From Terriglobales bacterium (lineage in GTDB: Bacteria > Acidobacteriota > Terriglobia > Terriglobales > Acidobacteriaceae), in assembly GCA_035567895.1 (NCBI GenBank), contig DATMPC010000107.1, forward strand, positions 1 to 64,000: a DNA stretch of 64,000 nt, read 5' to 3'. Position numbers and translations under genes: made by a program. Positions 42,870 through 51,582 of this stretch are shown here, one piece after another. Within the stretch, counting starts at the first letter, position 1. Every line of letters begins with the position of its first letter. The notes beneath the pieces were generated by a model. That model was not told the origin of the DNA. It ran no database searches and saw only the letters and a program-made list of their open reading frames with translations.

Positions 42870-44903
42870 GTGCCCAACCCCCTTCTCGAACGCGAAGTCC
42901 ACAAGCGTCCGGCCTCGGTGAAGCTCACCGGCCGCATTCTTTTCCTTACGGAAGATCCGGAGCTGATCCGGCGGCAACTGGCGGGAGAGGACCTGCCTTG
43001 GGACACGAAAAATCCTGCGAATAATCCCAAGCTGCGCGACGACATCTCGACGGACGAAATCACTCCGGCGCATATCTGTTTCTTCTTCGATGAGACTCTG
43101 GGCGAGTTTCCGTATACAGGCTTGAAGTGCGGTAACGAGCTGCCGATCAAGCGCACGGATGTGAAGAAGGGCGGATTTGTCGCGGCGATCAGCGGCAAGC
43201 GTCGAGGCAAGGGATCGAGTCGCGAGCAGTCGCCCTATGCCGAGCTTTCGGCCGGCATCAAGCTGGTGATTGCCGAGAACATCGAGCGAATTTACAAGCA
43301 GAATTGCCAGAATCTGGGCGTGCTCACGTCTACCGATTTCAATCTCATCGATCATATTCGCCGGGGCGAAGAGATTCCGCTCGAGGTCTTCACGCGGGGC
43401 GAAGACGAGATTACACGCCAGGTAATCGAATACGGCGGACTCTTCCCTTTCAACGTGGCGCGTATGCAGGGCAAAGTAACCATTCCGGGAATCGACACGA
43501 AGCAACGGCCGATGACGGTGACAGAGAAGATCTTTGCGCGGCACATGATCTCGCCCGCCGGCAAAGTGGGAGTGCCTGCCGTGAAGCCTGGCGATCCGGG
43601 ATTCGCTCGAACCGATCTTCGCTTCAGCCACGAGTACGTAACACCAATGGCGGCGATCTTTTACGAGCACTTCGTCGGCAAAGACACACCAGTGAATGAT
43701 CGCTCCAGCGTCATCTTTTTCCGCGATCACCTTACCTTCCTCGACGAAGTTTTGTCGGAAGAGAAGAAGAAGATGGGGCTGCTCGACTTGGCAACGCAGC
43801 TCAAGATGAAGCAGGAGAGCTTTGCGCAATCGCAGGGCATCAAACTGCACGGCGAACTGAAAGATCGCAAAGGCTCGGAAGGCATCTGCCATTCGATCGT
43901 AGCTGAGAGTTACGCCCTTCCCGGACAACTTAACGTTGGCTCTGACTCACATACTCCACACGTCGGCGCGGTCGGCTGCGTGGCTTTCGGCATCGGCACT
44001 ACTGACGTCTTCAATTCCTGGATAACCAAAGATGTTCGCGTGAAGGTTCCCGAATCGGTAAAGGTGATCGTTCGCGGCAAACGTCGTGCGAATGTCACAG
44101 CGAAGGATTACATCCTGAAGTTGCTGGCGATGGACTATATCCGTAGTGGCAAGGCGCTCGCGAAAGTTATGGAGTACTCGGGAGAAGCGATCGAGGAGCT
44201 GGGCGTCGATGAGCGTGCAACCATGTGCAACATGGCCGCCGAAATTGGAGGCTTTACCGGCATCGTCGCACCCGATCGGAAGGTAGTGGACTTTCTTGTC
44301 GAGCGGCGCGGCATGAAACCCGCAGAAGCAGAAAAGTTAGTCGACGGATATTTCAGCGATTCCGGAGCACAGTACGCTCACGTAATCGAAATGGACGCCT
44401 CCGAGATCTATCCCATGGTGGCAACGCCCGGCGATCCGGGAAACGGCAAGTACGTGCGCGACCTCAACACTCCGGTTCCGGTGGAAATCGCGTATGGCGG
44501 AACCTGCACGGCGGGCAAAAACGAAGATATGGACATGTACGCCGCCGTGCTGAATGACGCTTTGCGACAGGGCAAGCGTGTTTCGCCATCGGTGCTGTTC
44601 TATATCCAGTTCGGATCACAAGAGACGCGCGAGTACTGCGTGCGCAAAGGTTACCTCGAGATCTTTCAAAAAGCCGGGGCCAAGGTAATCGAGCCGAGCT
44701 GCGGAGCATGCATCAATGCCGGTCCTGGGGTCTCGACCCGGCCAGATCAGATCGTGATCAGCGCGCAGAATCGCAACTTCCCGGGGCGCAGCGGACCAGG
44801 GCAGATGTATCTGGCTAGTCCATACACCGTCGCGGCTAGTGCAGTCGCGGGATACATCACGGAATACCAGCCCGCAGCCGAGCGCGAACCAGCGGTTGTC
44901 TAG
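42870..44903 (+). CDS. Aconitase-family hydratase with N-terminal swivel domain
   Basis: 677 residues. The LeuD-like swivel part comes first (1-~200: 'DDISTDEITPAHICFFFDETLG', 'SGKRRGKGSSREQSPYAELSAG', 'IYKQNCQNLGVL'). The LeuC/AcnA-like catalytic part follows ('SVIFFRDHLTFLDEVL', 'NVGSDSHTPHVGAVGCVAFGIGTTD', 'GGTCTAGKNEDMDMYA', 'EPSCGACINAG'), with the three 4Fe-4S cysteines (GGTC, CGAC). This order is like AcnB without its HEAT domain and the reverse of AcnA. It probably isomerises citrate/isocitrate or a homologue. The start is GTG 42870 with TAGAAT six nt upstream, consistent with a leaderless mRNA. Confidence 0.92.
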   Translation: MPNPLLEREVHKRPASVKLTGRILFLTEDPELIRRQLAGEDLPWDTKNPANNPKLRDDISTDEITPAHICFFFDETLGEFPYTGLKCGNELPIKRTDVKKGGFVAAISGKRRGKGSSREQSPYAELSAGIKLVIAENIERIYKQNCQNLGVLTSTDFNLIDHIRRGEEIPLEVFTRGEDEITRQVIEYGGLFPFNVARMQGKVTIPGIDTKQRPMTVTEKIFARHMISPAGKVGVPAVKPGDPGFARTDLRFSHEYVTPMAAIFYEHFVGKDTPVNDRSSVIFFRDHLTFLDEVLSEEKKKMGLLDLATQLKMKQESFAQSQGIKLHGELKDRKGSEGICHSIVAESYALPGQLNVGSDSHTPHVGAVGCVAFGIGTTDVFNSWITKDVRVKVPESVKVIVRGKRRANVTAKDYILKLLAMDYIRSGKALAKVMEYSGEAIEELGVDERATMCNMAAEIGGFTGIVAPDRKVVDFLVERRGMKPAEAEKLVDGYFSDSGAQYAHVIEMDASEIYPMVATPGDPGNGKYVRDLNTPVPVEIAYGGTCTAGKNEDMDMYAAVLNDALRQGKRVSPSVLFYIQFGSQETREYCVRKGYLEIFQKAGAKVIEPSCGACINAGPGVSTRPDQIVISAQNRNFPGRSGPGQMYLASPYTVAASAVAGYITEYQPAAEREPAVV

Positions 44904-45018
44904 AGACAAGCAGCAAAAGCTCGTTCGAACCGTGCCGATGTCCGACACTCCGTCAGTAACCTTTTCGTTGGCGATTCCACTGTAATCAATTTTGCACCTT
45001 AGGTATGCTAGTCCGCTA

Positions 45019-45738
45019 ATGGGACTGCACGGATTCTTTGGATACGGCATCATCTTTCAGGCGATCGCCATCCTCCATTTCATTCGCCGGCGTCCCGATA
45101 CCTATTGGCTCTGGATCATCATCTTTGGCAGTGGTCTGGGGGCGTTTATCTACATCTGTGTCGAGATGCTGCCCGAGATTGGGATGGTCGGCCGCAGCTT
45201 CCAGATATTCCCGCGTCGCAGCCGCATCCGCAGGCTGGAGGCGCTGATTCTCGACAATCCTTCCGCGGGTAATTATGAGGAGCTTGCTGATCTATATTTT
45301 GAAGACGGAAAGTACGAACGAGCCCGGGAGTGCTACAACCGATCTATCTCTACACGCACCGACTCTCCTGATCCGTTCTACCGCCGCGCCCTCTGCGAAC
45401 TCAAGCTCGGGGATTATGCGGCGGCTGTCCCTGATCTCCAGCATGTCGTCGGTAAGGACCCGCGCTATGACTATTACCGGGCTGCTGGGCTACTTGCCGA
45501 CGCGCTTGCCAAAATAGGCCAGACTGAAGCCGCCGCTGCGATGTTTGAGCGCGTGGTGCAGACCTCCACGCTCTCCGAGACGCTCGTGAATTACGCCGAG
45601 TTCCTGAAATCACAGGGCAAGCAGGCAGAAGGGCGGGAGTGGGCTCAGCGGGTGCTCACGCGCAAGAAGACACTGCCCGGATATCTAAAACGGCGGGAGC
45701 GGCCGTGGTTCCGCAAGGCGGCTGCGCTAGCGAAGTAG
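45019..45738 (+). CDS. Membrane-anchored TPR protein
   Basis: 239 residues. Two N-terminal transmembrane helices (about 5-22 and 32-50: 'LWIIIFGSGLGAFIYICVEML') are followed by a cytosolic TPR region: 'NYEELADLYFEDGKYERARECYNRSI', 'FYRRALCELKLGDYAAAVPDLQHV', 'GLLADALAKIGQTEAAAAMFERVV', 'VNYAEFLKSQGKQAEGREWAQRVL'. The layout resembles PLD-nuclease-N-like two-helix anchors with TPR tails in acidobacteria. It probably docks partner proteins at the membrane. A TATGCT box lies nine nt before ATG 45019. Confidence 0.85.
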   Translation: MGLHGFFGYGIIFQAIAILHFIRRRPDTYWLWIIIFGSGLGAFIYICVEMLPEIGMVGRSFQIFPRRSRIRRLEALILDNPSAGNYEELADLYFEDGKYERARECYNRSISTRTDSPDPFYRRALCELKLGDYAAAVPDLQHVVGKDPRYDYYRAAGLLADALAKIGQTEAAAAMFERVVQTSTLSETLVNYAEFLKSQGKQAEGREWAQRVLTRKKTLPGYLKRRERPWFRKAAALAK

Positions 45739-45746
45739 TCTTTTTG

Positions 45747-45878
45747 TTTGTCATTCCGAACGTAGTGAGGAATCCCTACGGACTGCGACACTCTTAGCGC
45801 TGCCATCGTCGCCAATCGAAACGTTATCGGAGCCCGTAGGGATTCCTCACCGCAAAAACCGCGGTTTGGAATGACAAA
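45747..45878. repeat. Family C inverted repeat (copy 5)
   Basis: TTTGTCATTCCGAACG...GAATCCCTACGG and complement ending GGAATGACAAA. It sits exactly between convergent stop codons (45738 and 45889) with T-runs on both sides, so it can terminate both genes. Confidence 0.92.
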
Positions 45879-45888
45879 CAGAAAAGAC

Positions 45889-46530
45889 CTACTCCCTGAA
45901 CCCCTCCTCTCCGATCAGCGGCACGAAGGCGCAGCCATCGAGTCGCACTTGGCGCACGCCTGTTTTATCCTTGCGAATCAGGACGAGTTCCTGCAGATCG
46001 CGACTTCCGACCGGTAGCACCATCCGTCCGCCTACTGCTAGCTGGGCGACCAGCGACTGAGGAATCTGCGGAGCAGCGGCGGAAACCAGAATCACGTCGT
46101 AGGGCGCTTTGGGGGGATAGCCAAGCGTTCCATCGCCGACGACGATTTCGACGTTCGTGTAACCCAAACGGGAGAGGCGCTCGCGCGCAATGTCGGCCAA
46201 CTCTACATGGCGCTCGATGCTGAAAACGCTCGCGACGATCTCGGCGAGAAGCGCGGTCTGATATCCCGAACCGGTTCCCAACTCCAGCACGCGATCTTCA
46301 GGACGCAGCTCCGCGGCCTGAAGCATGGAAGCAACGATGTACGGCTGTGAGATTGTCTGGCAGCAGCCGATCGTCAGTGGCCGATCTTCGTACGCATGCT
46401 CGCGCAGCTCCGGGGAAATGAAATCCTCGCGCTGGACTTTACCGATGGCGGAGAGAACGCGCTCGTCGAAGATGCCGCGTGCCTTGAGCTGACGCTCCAC
46501 CATGAGGACGCGCTGAAGTTGGAGGGACAT
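45889..46530 (-). CDS. pcm: Protein-L-isoaspartate O-methyltransferase
   Basis: 213 residues. 'RVLMVERQLKARGIFDERVLSAIGKVQREDFI', 'QTISQPYIVASMLQAAEL', the SAM-binding 'VLELGTGSGYQTALLAEIV' and 'APYDVILVSAAAPQIPQSLVAQLAVGGRMVLPVG' are the Pcm signature. It repairs isoaspartyl residues in aged proteins in the cytosol. Single gene; upstream is a family B repeat and then tamB. Confidence 0.96.
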   Translation of the reverse strand: MSLQLQRVLMVERQLKARGIFDERVLSAIGKVQREDFISPELREHAYEDRPLTIGCCQTISQPYIVASMLQAAELRPEDRVLELGTGSGYQTALLAEIVASVFSIERHVELADIARERLSRLGYTNVEIVVGDGTLGYPPKAPYDVILVSAAAPQIPQSLVAQLAVGGRMVLPVGSRDLQELVLIRKDKTGVRQVRLDGCAFVPLIGEEGFRE

Positions 46531-46580
46531 GGGAGGCAGGAACTAGGGTACAGGTTACAGGGGACAGGGAACAGGGAGCA

Positions 46581-46726
46581 GTACCGGCGGCGGTAGCCGC
46601 TGGGTGCGTGAGTGCCGACCTGCACAGAGCGTGTTGCGTGCTAGCGATGCTGGCCTACAAGGGCCAGGATATCTTCGGGTGATGCAATAGCTGCAGGCAG
46701 GACCCAGCGGCTACCGCCGCCGGTAC
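46581..46726. repeat. Family B inverted repeat (copy 2)
   Basis: GTACCGGCGGCGGTAGCCGC and its complement with the same arms as 15207-15287, here with a ~98-bp centre. It lies between tamB and pcm and ends eight bp before the tamB stop. Confidence 0.92.
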
Positions 46727-46733
46727 TGCTTCC

Positions 46734-49700
46734 CTACCGCTTCCTCTGCCGGATTCGCAGGTCGATCGCCAGCACGCCGGTGTAGTCGCGGACCGCAACC
46801 AACGCCACATTTTTATTGATGTTGTACTCCACCTGCAGAACCTCCTGCGCATACTGGCCCAGGTTCGTTAGATAGGTGACGGTTACGTTCTTAGATATCT
46901 GCTGTTCAACTGTGAGCCGCGCGTTGGGGTTTCCTTCAGTTCCGCCGATATTGGGATCGATTTTGATGCGGCTAATGCCAAACAGCTTCTGCACGCGGCT
47001 GCTTACCGCAGCATTCAATGCCTCTCCCAAAATGGCGTTTGATGCTGATTGAGTGAAGTTCTCGCTACCGGCCGAAGCTGATCCGGGTTGAGATTGTGCC
47101 TCAGTCTCCTGCCGTGTACGACCAAAGGCAAGCAGAGCGATGATATCGGACGAAGGCAATGGCGGCTCGGAACGATATGTGACATTGAGTTTGTCGGGCG
47201 TGCCGTGGAAGCCCAGGGTAATGTCATAGTCACGCACTCGCGCAGATGCCTCGACGTTTACCACCGGCTCGATTCGCACAGGGTTAGCGAAAACTACGTC
47301 GCCTCGCTCGAGGTGATAGGTAGTGCTATTGAAGGTGATATCGCCCTCTGCGATGCTCACGCGACCTAGAACTCCGGGCCGCGCTGCAGTTCCGCGCAGG
47401 CGAATATCTACGTCGCCGGAAACGCGAGCCATCGACGTTTCTACGCGCAGCTCCGGAGTGGAGACAATGTGAACATCGAGGCGCACATTATCGATGAGGG
47501 AATTCGGAGCTGGAGGATTCGTGGGTTGCCTGGCCCGTTGCACGTACGCCGCGAGGTCGAATTGCGGCGTTAGGCCAAATTTTGTGAGGGTGACGTCGCC
47601 TGAGAGAACCGAGTTCTGGGCGGTTCCTACTAGTCTTAGATCTGCAGTCGCTTGCGAACTCACGCCTTCTGGATAACGAATGCGAACGTCACGTCCGGTG
47701 GCAGTCAGATCGAAGAAGATGCCGTTGCTGTAGGTTACGTAGCCGCCGAGAACCAGGTCTCCACCACCAGTTCGTGCAGTCAATTTTTGAACGCGCAAGC
47801 GATTGCGATCGAAATTGAGCGAGCCGTTAATATCGCTCAAACCATTGGGCAGATCGACAAATGCAATTGCCCCATTTGCGATTTGCACATTGCCGGCGAA
47901 ATTTGGATCGTTCAGCCTGCCGGTGGCGTTCACCGTGAACGTCAGCTGTCCTGACGACGAGACACTCGGATTCGCAGTCTGCAATAACGCTAAATTGACG
48001 TTGCCATTCGCATGCAAATCCACGCGGCCCGATCCTGCAAGCTCGACTTTTCCCGTTCCGGTAATATCTGTGCCGGCGCCAACGATGTGCATTTGCTGGA
48101 CGCTTGCGACTTGATTGCTGATCGAGAAGCGCAGCGGGCCTTCGTTGTGAAGTTGGATATGCTGCACCTCTGCCGCGAACTGATCTACATCAGCCTCGAC
48201 CGCCAGTTCGCGTGGGCGCTTCAACGGTCCGCGCAACACGAACTTGCCGGAGACGGATGAGTGGCCTGTGACTTTGCCCGGAAGATAGGCGCGCAGCAGC
48301 GGATCAAAATCGAGCTTGGCAAGATCGAGATGCATCTCTGCAGGGAAATTCTCGCGCAGGTGCACGTCACCCGTAACGTTGGCGGTGGCAAGCTGCATAT
48401 TGGTGTGCGCTTCCAGATGGAGATCGGCTCCACGAGTTACGGCGGTAGCATGAAGGTCGCCGGCAGACTCCCCCCCGAGAATGAGACCGGTGATCGACAG
48501 ATTCGCATTTATGGTCGGGCTCGCGATCGTTCCGGAGCCACTTGCCGCAAAGTCGGCGCGTCCGCCGATGCTAAGCTTCCTGGTTTGCAGTTTTGAGAGA
48601 TGCGCCAGATCGAAATTGTTGCCGCTGACATTGAACGCAAAGGCTTTTGTGTCGAGGTTGTAATTTCCTCCGCCGGTTGCGCGTCCACCGTTCTGCTGCA
48701 GGATCAGGTTGCGCAGGTCAACTTGTTTGCCCTGAAACTGCAGGTCTGCCGATAGAGATCGATAGGGCTCACCGTAGATCGTGCCTCCGGCAACCTGCAC
48801 ATGTCCAATGCCGCCGAGATCTTCTAAGGCGCCACTGACATGCGTTTCCCCATTGACCTTTCCCGTTACGGGATAGTCGACGCCAACCAGTCGTTGTAGT
48901 TCCAGCAGATCGGCGTCGTGCACACGGAAGCGGGCATCAACGCGCGAATCCGGTTCGATCTGACCATCCCGCAAACCGACACTCGCCAATCCAGCGATCT
49001 GCGCCGTTCCACGCTTCATTAATATGTTGCGCGCAGACATAAGACTCGGTGAGTAAGTGACGTCCGCGACGAGGGAATCCCAGTGCATCGTGGACGGGAT
49101 GGTGGGAGTGGTCGCCGCGGCCTGCTGCGCTGGAGGCTTAGCGTCTCCGCTAATCACAGCGGTGTCAAAGTCGGTGGCCTGCAGGCGGCCTGCAATCGTT
49201 GGCGAGATGAGCTTCCCCGTCAGCGTTCCATTAAAGGAAGCCTGTCCGTGGACGATTGCCGGAATGTTTTGCTGCTCTCCACTCAGCGCATGAGCAACGG
49301 CGTCGATTTCAGACAAGTCCGAGGTGTTCAGAGAGACTCTCAACTGCGACTCCGTGCCGATCGCGCCAGTCGCGCTGATACGGGTTGCGCGGGCCGCGAG
49401 ATTTAGCCCGCTGACATCGATGCGGTCGCCTCGGCCATGATAAGTGGCATGCACAGAACCGGTAAGCGGAAGCTCGGAATTCGAAGCCGTCGGCAGTGCC
49501 TGCGCATTAAGATCCACGTTGGTATCGGCATCCCCCAGCGAACCGGTCCATCGCATCTGCAGCTTACCCGCTCCACTTGACGCAAGGCGAAGCTGGTGCA
49601 GTGGACTCTTCACGGGCAGCAAAGCACGCAATCCCTGAGCCAGCGAAATTCCTGAGAGATCGAGATCCAGCGTTCCCTGCTGCTGCCTCTTTGCTGTTTG

Positions 49701-50822
49701 CGCAGCCACCTTGCCGGAGCTGAAGCCGGTCTTTGGAGTAACTTTCGACCAGTGCGCAATACTGGCGTTTCCGTTAAATGTGCCCCCGAGAGCTCGTCCA
49801 TTCAATTTTGTGAGGGTTATGCGATCCACCGCCACGCTGTAATCGGAACTCGCGTCTACATTGCCGAGGCGCAGATCTGGAGCTGAGTACTCTCCGTCTT
49901 TCAGCGTAAGTTTGCCCGAGCCGAAGAAGTCTTCTGACGAGAGGTATCGGGCAGTGCCGTTGAGTTCGAGAATGCCATTGCGCAACTCACGAACACCGAG
50001 AATCTTGCTGAGTTGTGAGAGCTCCAGGGTGCCTTGGTATTTCGCCTCGACGCGGGGATTGCGAAAGTCGGCGATGGTTCCCGAGGCTTGGAGCTGCGAC
50101 TTTCCACTTGCCCATCGCAGTGAGGTGATTTGGGCTTCATTGTTACGGATAGTGAAGCCTGCCTCTGCCTGGGAGAGAACTTGAGGATAACCAGGGTGCT
50201 TGAGCAGTAGACTGCCTGCACGAATGCTGCCCACGTAACTCGGCTGAGGCTTAGCCTTGAACATCATGCCGGCGGTGACGTCATCCGCACTTAGATCCAA
50301 CGGGAGTCGTTGCTCATTCAGTACGAGCACACCCCGGCTCACACGAAGGCGGTCCACCCCGATGGAGAATAATTGCTGAGGGGCATTCCCATTCCCGTTT
50401 CCCTTTTTAGGATTTGGCTGGTTCGTGCTGCCGTCCGGATAGACGATCAGGTGAGCTACCGGGTGCTCAACATAAAGCTCGCGCAGGGCAATTTCGCGTC
50501 CCAGCACACTGAGAATCTTGACGGACACACGTGCATGATCCACGTGCGCGTATGGGATCTCTCCGGCTTTTTCGAGGCCATGAATGGTGAGGTCGTCGAA
50601 CTCGAACTGAAGGCGCGAGAAGTTCCAGACAAAATTCTTGAGTTCGACGCGTCCTCCCGTCACGGCCTCAAGTTCGCTGACAACGCGGCGCCGTACTCGG
50701 TCGCGGAAGGAATCGCTGTTCAGGTACACAACTAGACTGACAGCGGCAACAACCAACACGAGGCCGATGCCAAGCTTTATCCAGCGCGAGCGGCGCGACG
50801 GTTTTGGGGTTTCCTCAGTCAC
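46734..50822 (-). CDS. tamB: TamB-type inter-membrane assembly/lipid-transport protein
   Basis: 1362 residues. An N-terminal signal anchor ('LGIGLVLVVAAVSLVVYLN') is followed by an AsmA-like start and a long array of beta-strand repeats ('GTARYLSSEDFFGSGKLTLKDG', 'NVNLALLQTANP') forming the bridge-like groove. The C-terminal DUF490 region ends with 'LNVTYRSEPPLPSSDIIALLAFGRTRQE' and 'VEQQISKNVTVTYLTNLGQYAQEVLQVEYNINKNVALVAVRDYTGVLAIDLRIRQRKR', typical of TamB. It spans the periplasm to help outer-membrane protein or phospholipid traffic. It is the last gene of the BamA-like/SurA-like/tamB operon (10 nt after the previous stop). Confidence 0.94.
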   Translation of the reverse strand: MTEETPKPSRRSRWIKLGIGLVLVVAAVSLVVYLNSDSFRDRVRRRVVSELEAVTGGRVELKNFVWNFSRLQFEFDDLTIHGLEKAGEIPYAHVDHARVSVKILSVLGREIALRELYVEHPVAHLIVYPDGSTNQPNPKKGNGNGNAPQQLFSIGVDRLRVSRGVLVLNEQRLPLDLSADDVTAGMMFKAKPQPSYVGSIRAGSLLLKHPGYPQVLSQAEAGFTIRNNEAQITSLRWASGKSQLQASGTIADFRNPRVEAKYQGTLELSQLSKILGVRELRNGILELNGTARYLSSEDFFGSGKLTLKDGEYSAPDLRLGNVDASSDYSVAVDRITLTKLNGRALGGTFNGNASIAHWSKVTPKTGFSSGKVAAQTAKRQQQGTLDLDLSGISLAQGLRALLPVKSPLHQLRLASSGAGKLQMRWTGSLGDADTNVDLNAQALPTASNSELPLTGSVHATYHGRGDRIDVSGLNLAARATRISATGAIGTESQLRVSLNTSDLSEIDAVAHALSGEQQNIPAIVHGQASFNGTLTGKLISPTIAGRLQATDFDTAVISGDAKPPAQQAAATTPTIPSTMHWDSLVADVTYSPSLMSARNILMKRGTAQIAGLASVGLRDGQIEPDSRVDARFRVHDADLLELQRLVGVDYPVTGKVNGETHVSGALEDLGGIGHVQVAGGTIYGEPYRSLSADLQFQGKQVDLRNLILQQNGGRATGGGNYNLDTKAFAFNVSGNNFDLAHLSKLQTRKLSIGGRADFAASGSGTIASPTINANLSITGLILGGESAGDLHATAVTRGADLHLEAHTNMQLATANVTGDVHLRENFPAEMHLDLAKLDFDPLLRAYLPGKVTGHSSVSGKFVLRGPLKRPRELAVEADVDQFAAEVQHIQLHNEGPLRFSISNQVASVQQMHIVGAGTDITGTGKVELAGSGRVDLHANGNVNLALLQTANPSVSSSGQLTFTVNATGRLNDPNFAGNVQIANGAIAFVDLPNGLSDINGSLNFDRNRLRVQKLTARTGGGDLVLGGYVTYSNGIFFDLTATGRDVRIRYPEGVSSQATADLRLVGTAQNSVLSGDVTLTKFGLTPQFDLAAYVQRARQPTNPPAPNSLIDNVRLDVHIVSTPELRVETSMARVSGDVDIRLRGTAARPGVLGRVSIAEGDITFNSTTYHLERGDVVFANPVRIEPVVNVEASARVRDYDITLGFHGTPDKLNVTYRSEPPLPSSDIIALLAFGRTRQETEAQSQPGSASAGSENFTQSASNAILGEALNAAVSSRVQKLFGISRIKIDPNIGGTEGNPNARLTVEQQISKNVTVTYLTNLGQYAQEVLQVEYNINKNVALVAVRDYTGVLAIDLRIRQRKR

Positions 50823-50832
50823 AAAAATGAAC

Positions 50833-51582
50833 TTACTGCTTCACTGCCTCGGTCGGACCGGTGACGTGCAACGGCAACGTACGCACGTCAGAAATATCTG
50901 GCGCCTTCTTATCGAGTCCAGACAGCGGCAATGATGGATCAAATGTCTGGATCCTGCTCTGCGTCCGCAGGGTCTTCAGCCAGTCGGAGATTAGCGCATT
51001 CACGCGCTCCTCGCGCAAGATCGCCTCGATCTGGTCCTGCACCTGATCCAGCGGAGGCACTGGCGCGAGAGCCTTCTTCTTCATTTCGGGAACAAACTTT
51101 GTGTCGTAATACGTCTGTACTGCGCGTGGTCCGACTCTGACCTCGGAGCGGAAGCGCAGATCTATGAAACGGAGAGTCTGAATTTCCTGGTTCACTCGAC
51201 TTGCGATGTCCTCATCGGTGAGGCCGTATTGGGCGAGCAGGCGACGCCATCCTGAATCCGATTCGCCACCGGGGAGTTGTTTGCGCATTTCCAGAACGCG
51301 CGCGTCGAGATCTTCCTTTGTAACCGGAACCACGCCAAAGACTGCTACCTGATCGGCAATAAGATTCCGATCGACCAGACGCTCCAACGCGGCGATCTCG
51401 TCCTGAATCGTGACGTCGCTCTGTTTGCCTTCAGTAAGGTGAGTGAAGCGAGCCTCCTGCTCAACATCACTTCTCGTGATGGGATGGCGATCGACCGTGG
51501 CAACGATTCGATCCAACGTCTCTCCAGCACGCAAGGTTAGCGAGGCGAGCACCATCAACGAAATTAGGACCGCGTTTCGCAT
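50833..51582 (-). CDS. SurA N-terminal-domain periplasmic chaperone (no PPIase domain)
   Basis: 249 residues. A signal peptide (~1-19) is followed by the SurA/PpiD-type N-domain: 'LDRIVATVDRHPITRSDVEQEARF', 'ALERLVDRNLIADQVAVFG', 'ARVLEMRKQLPGGESDSGWRRLLAQYGLTDEDIASRVNQEIQTLRFIDLRFR', 'VQDQIEAILREERVNALISDWLKTLR'. No parvulin PPIase repeat is present. It probably escorts unfolded outer-membrane proteins to the BamA-like protein. ATG 51582 overlaps the BamA-like stop by one base (TGATG), a sign of coupling. Confidence 0.9.
   Translation of the reverse strand: MRNAVLISLMVLASLTLRAGETLDRIVATVDRHPITRSDVEQEARFTHLTEGKQSDVTIQDEIAALERLVDRNLIADQVAVFGVVPVTKEDLDARVLEMRKQLPGGESDSGWRRLLAQYGLTDEDIASRVNQEIQTLRFIDLRFRSEVRVGPRAVQTYYDTKFVPEMKKKALAPVPPLDQVQDQIEAILREERVNALISDWLKTLRTQSRIQTFDPSLPLSGLDKKAPDISDVRTLPLHVTGPTEAVKQ

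Noticed and set aside
42864-43928. 354-residue open frame antisense to the aconitase-family gene
   Set aside because: Mirror frame of a strongly conserved coding gene in GC-rich DNA; no start signal and no family features.
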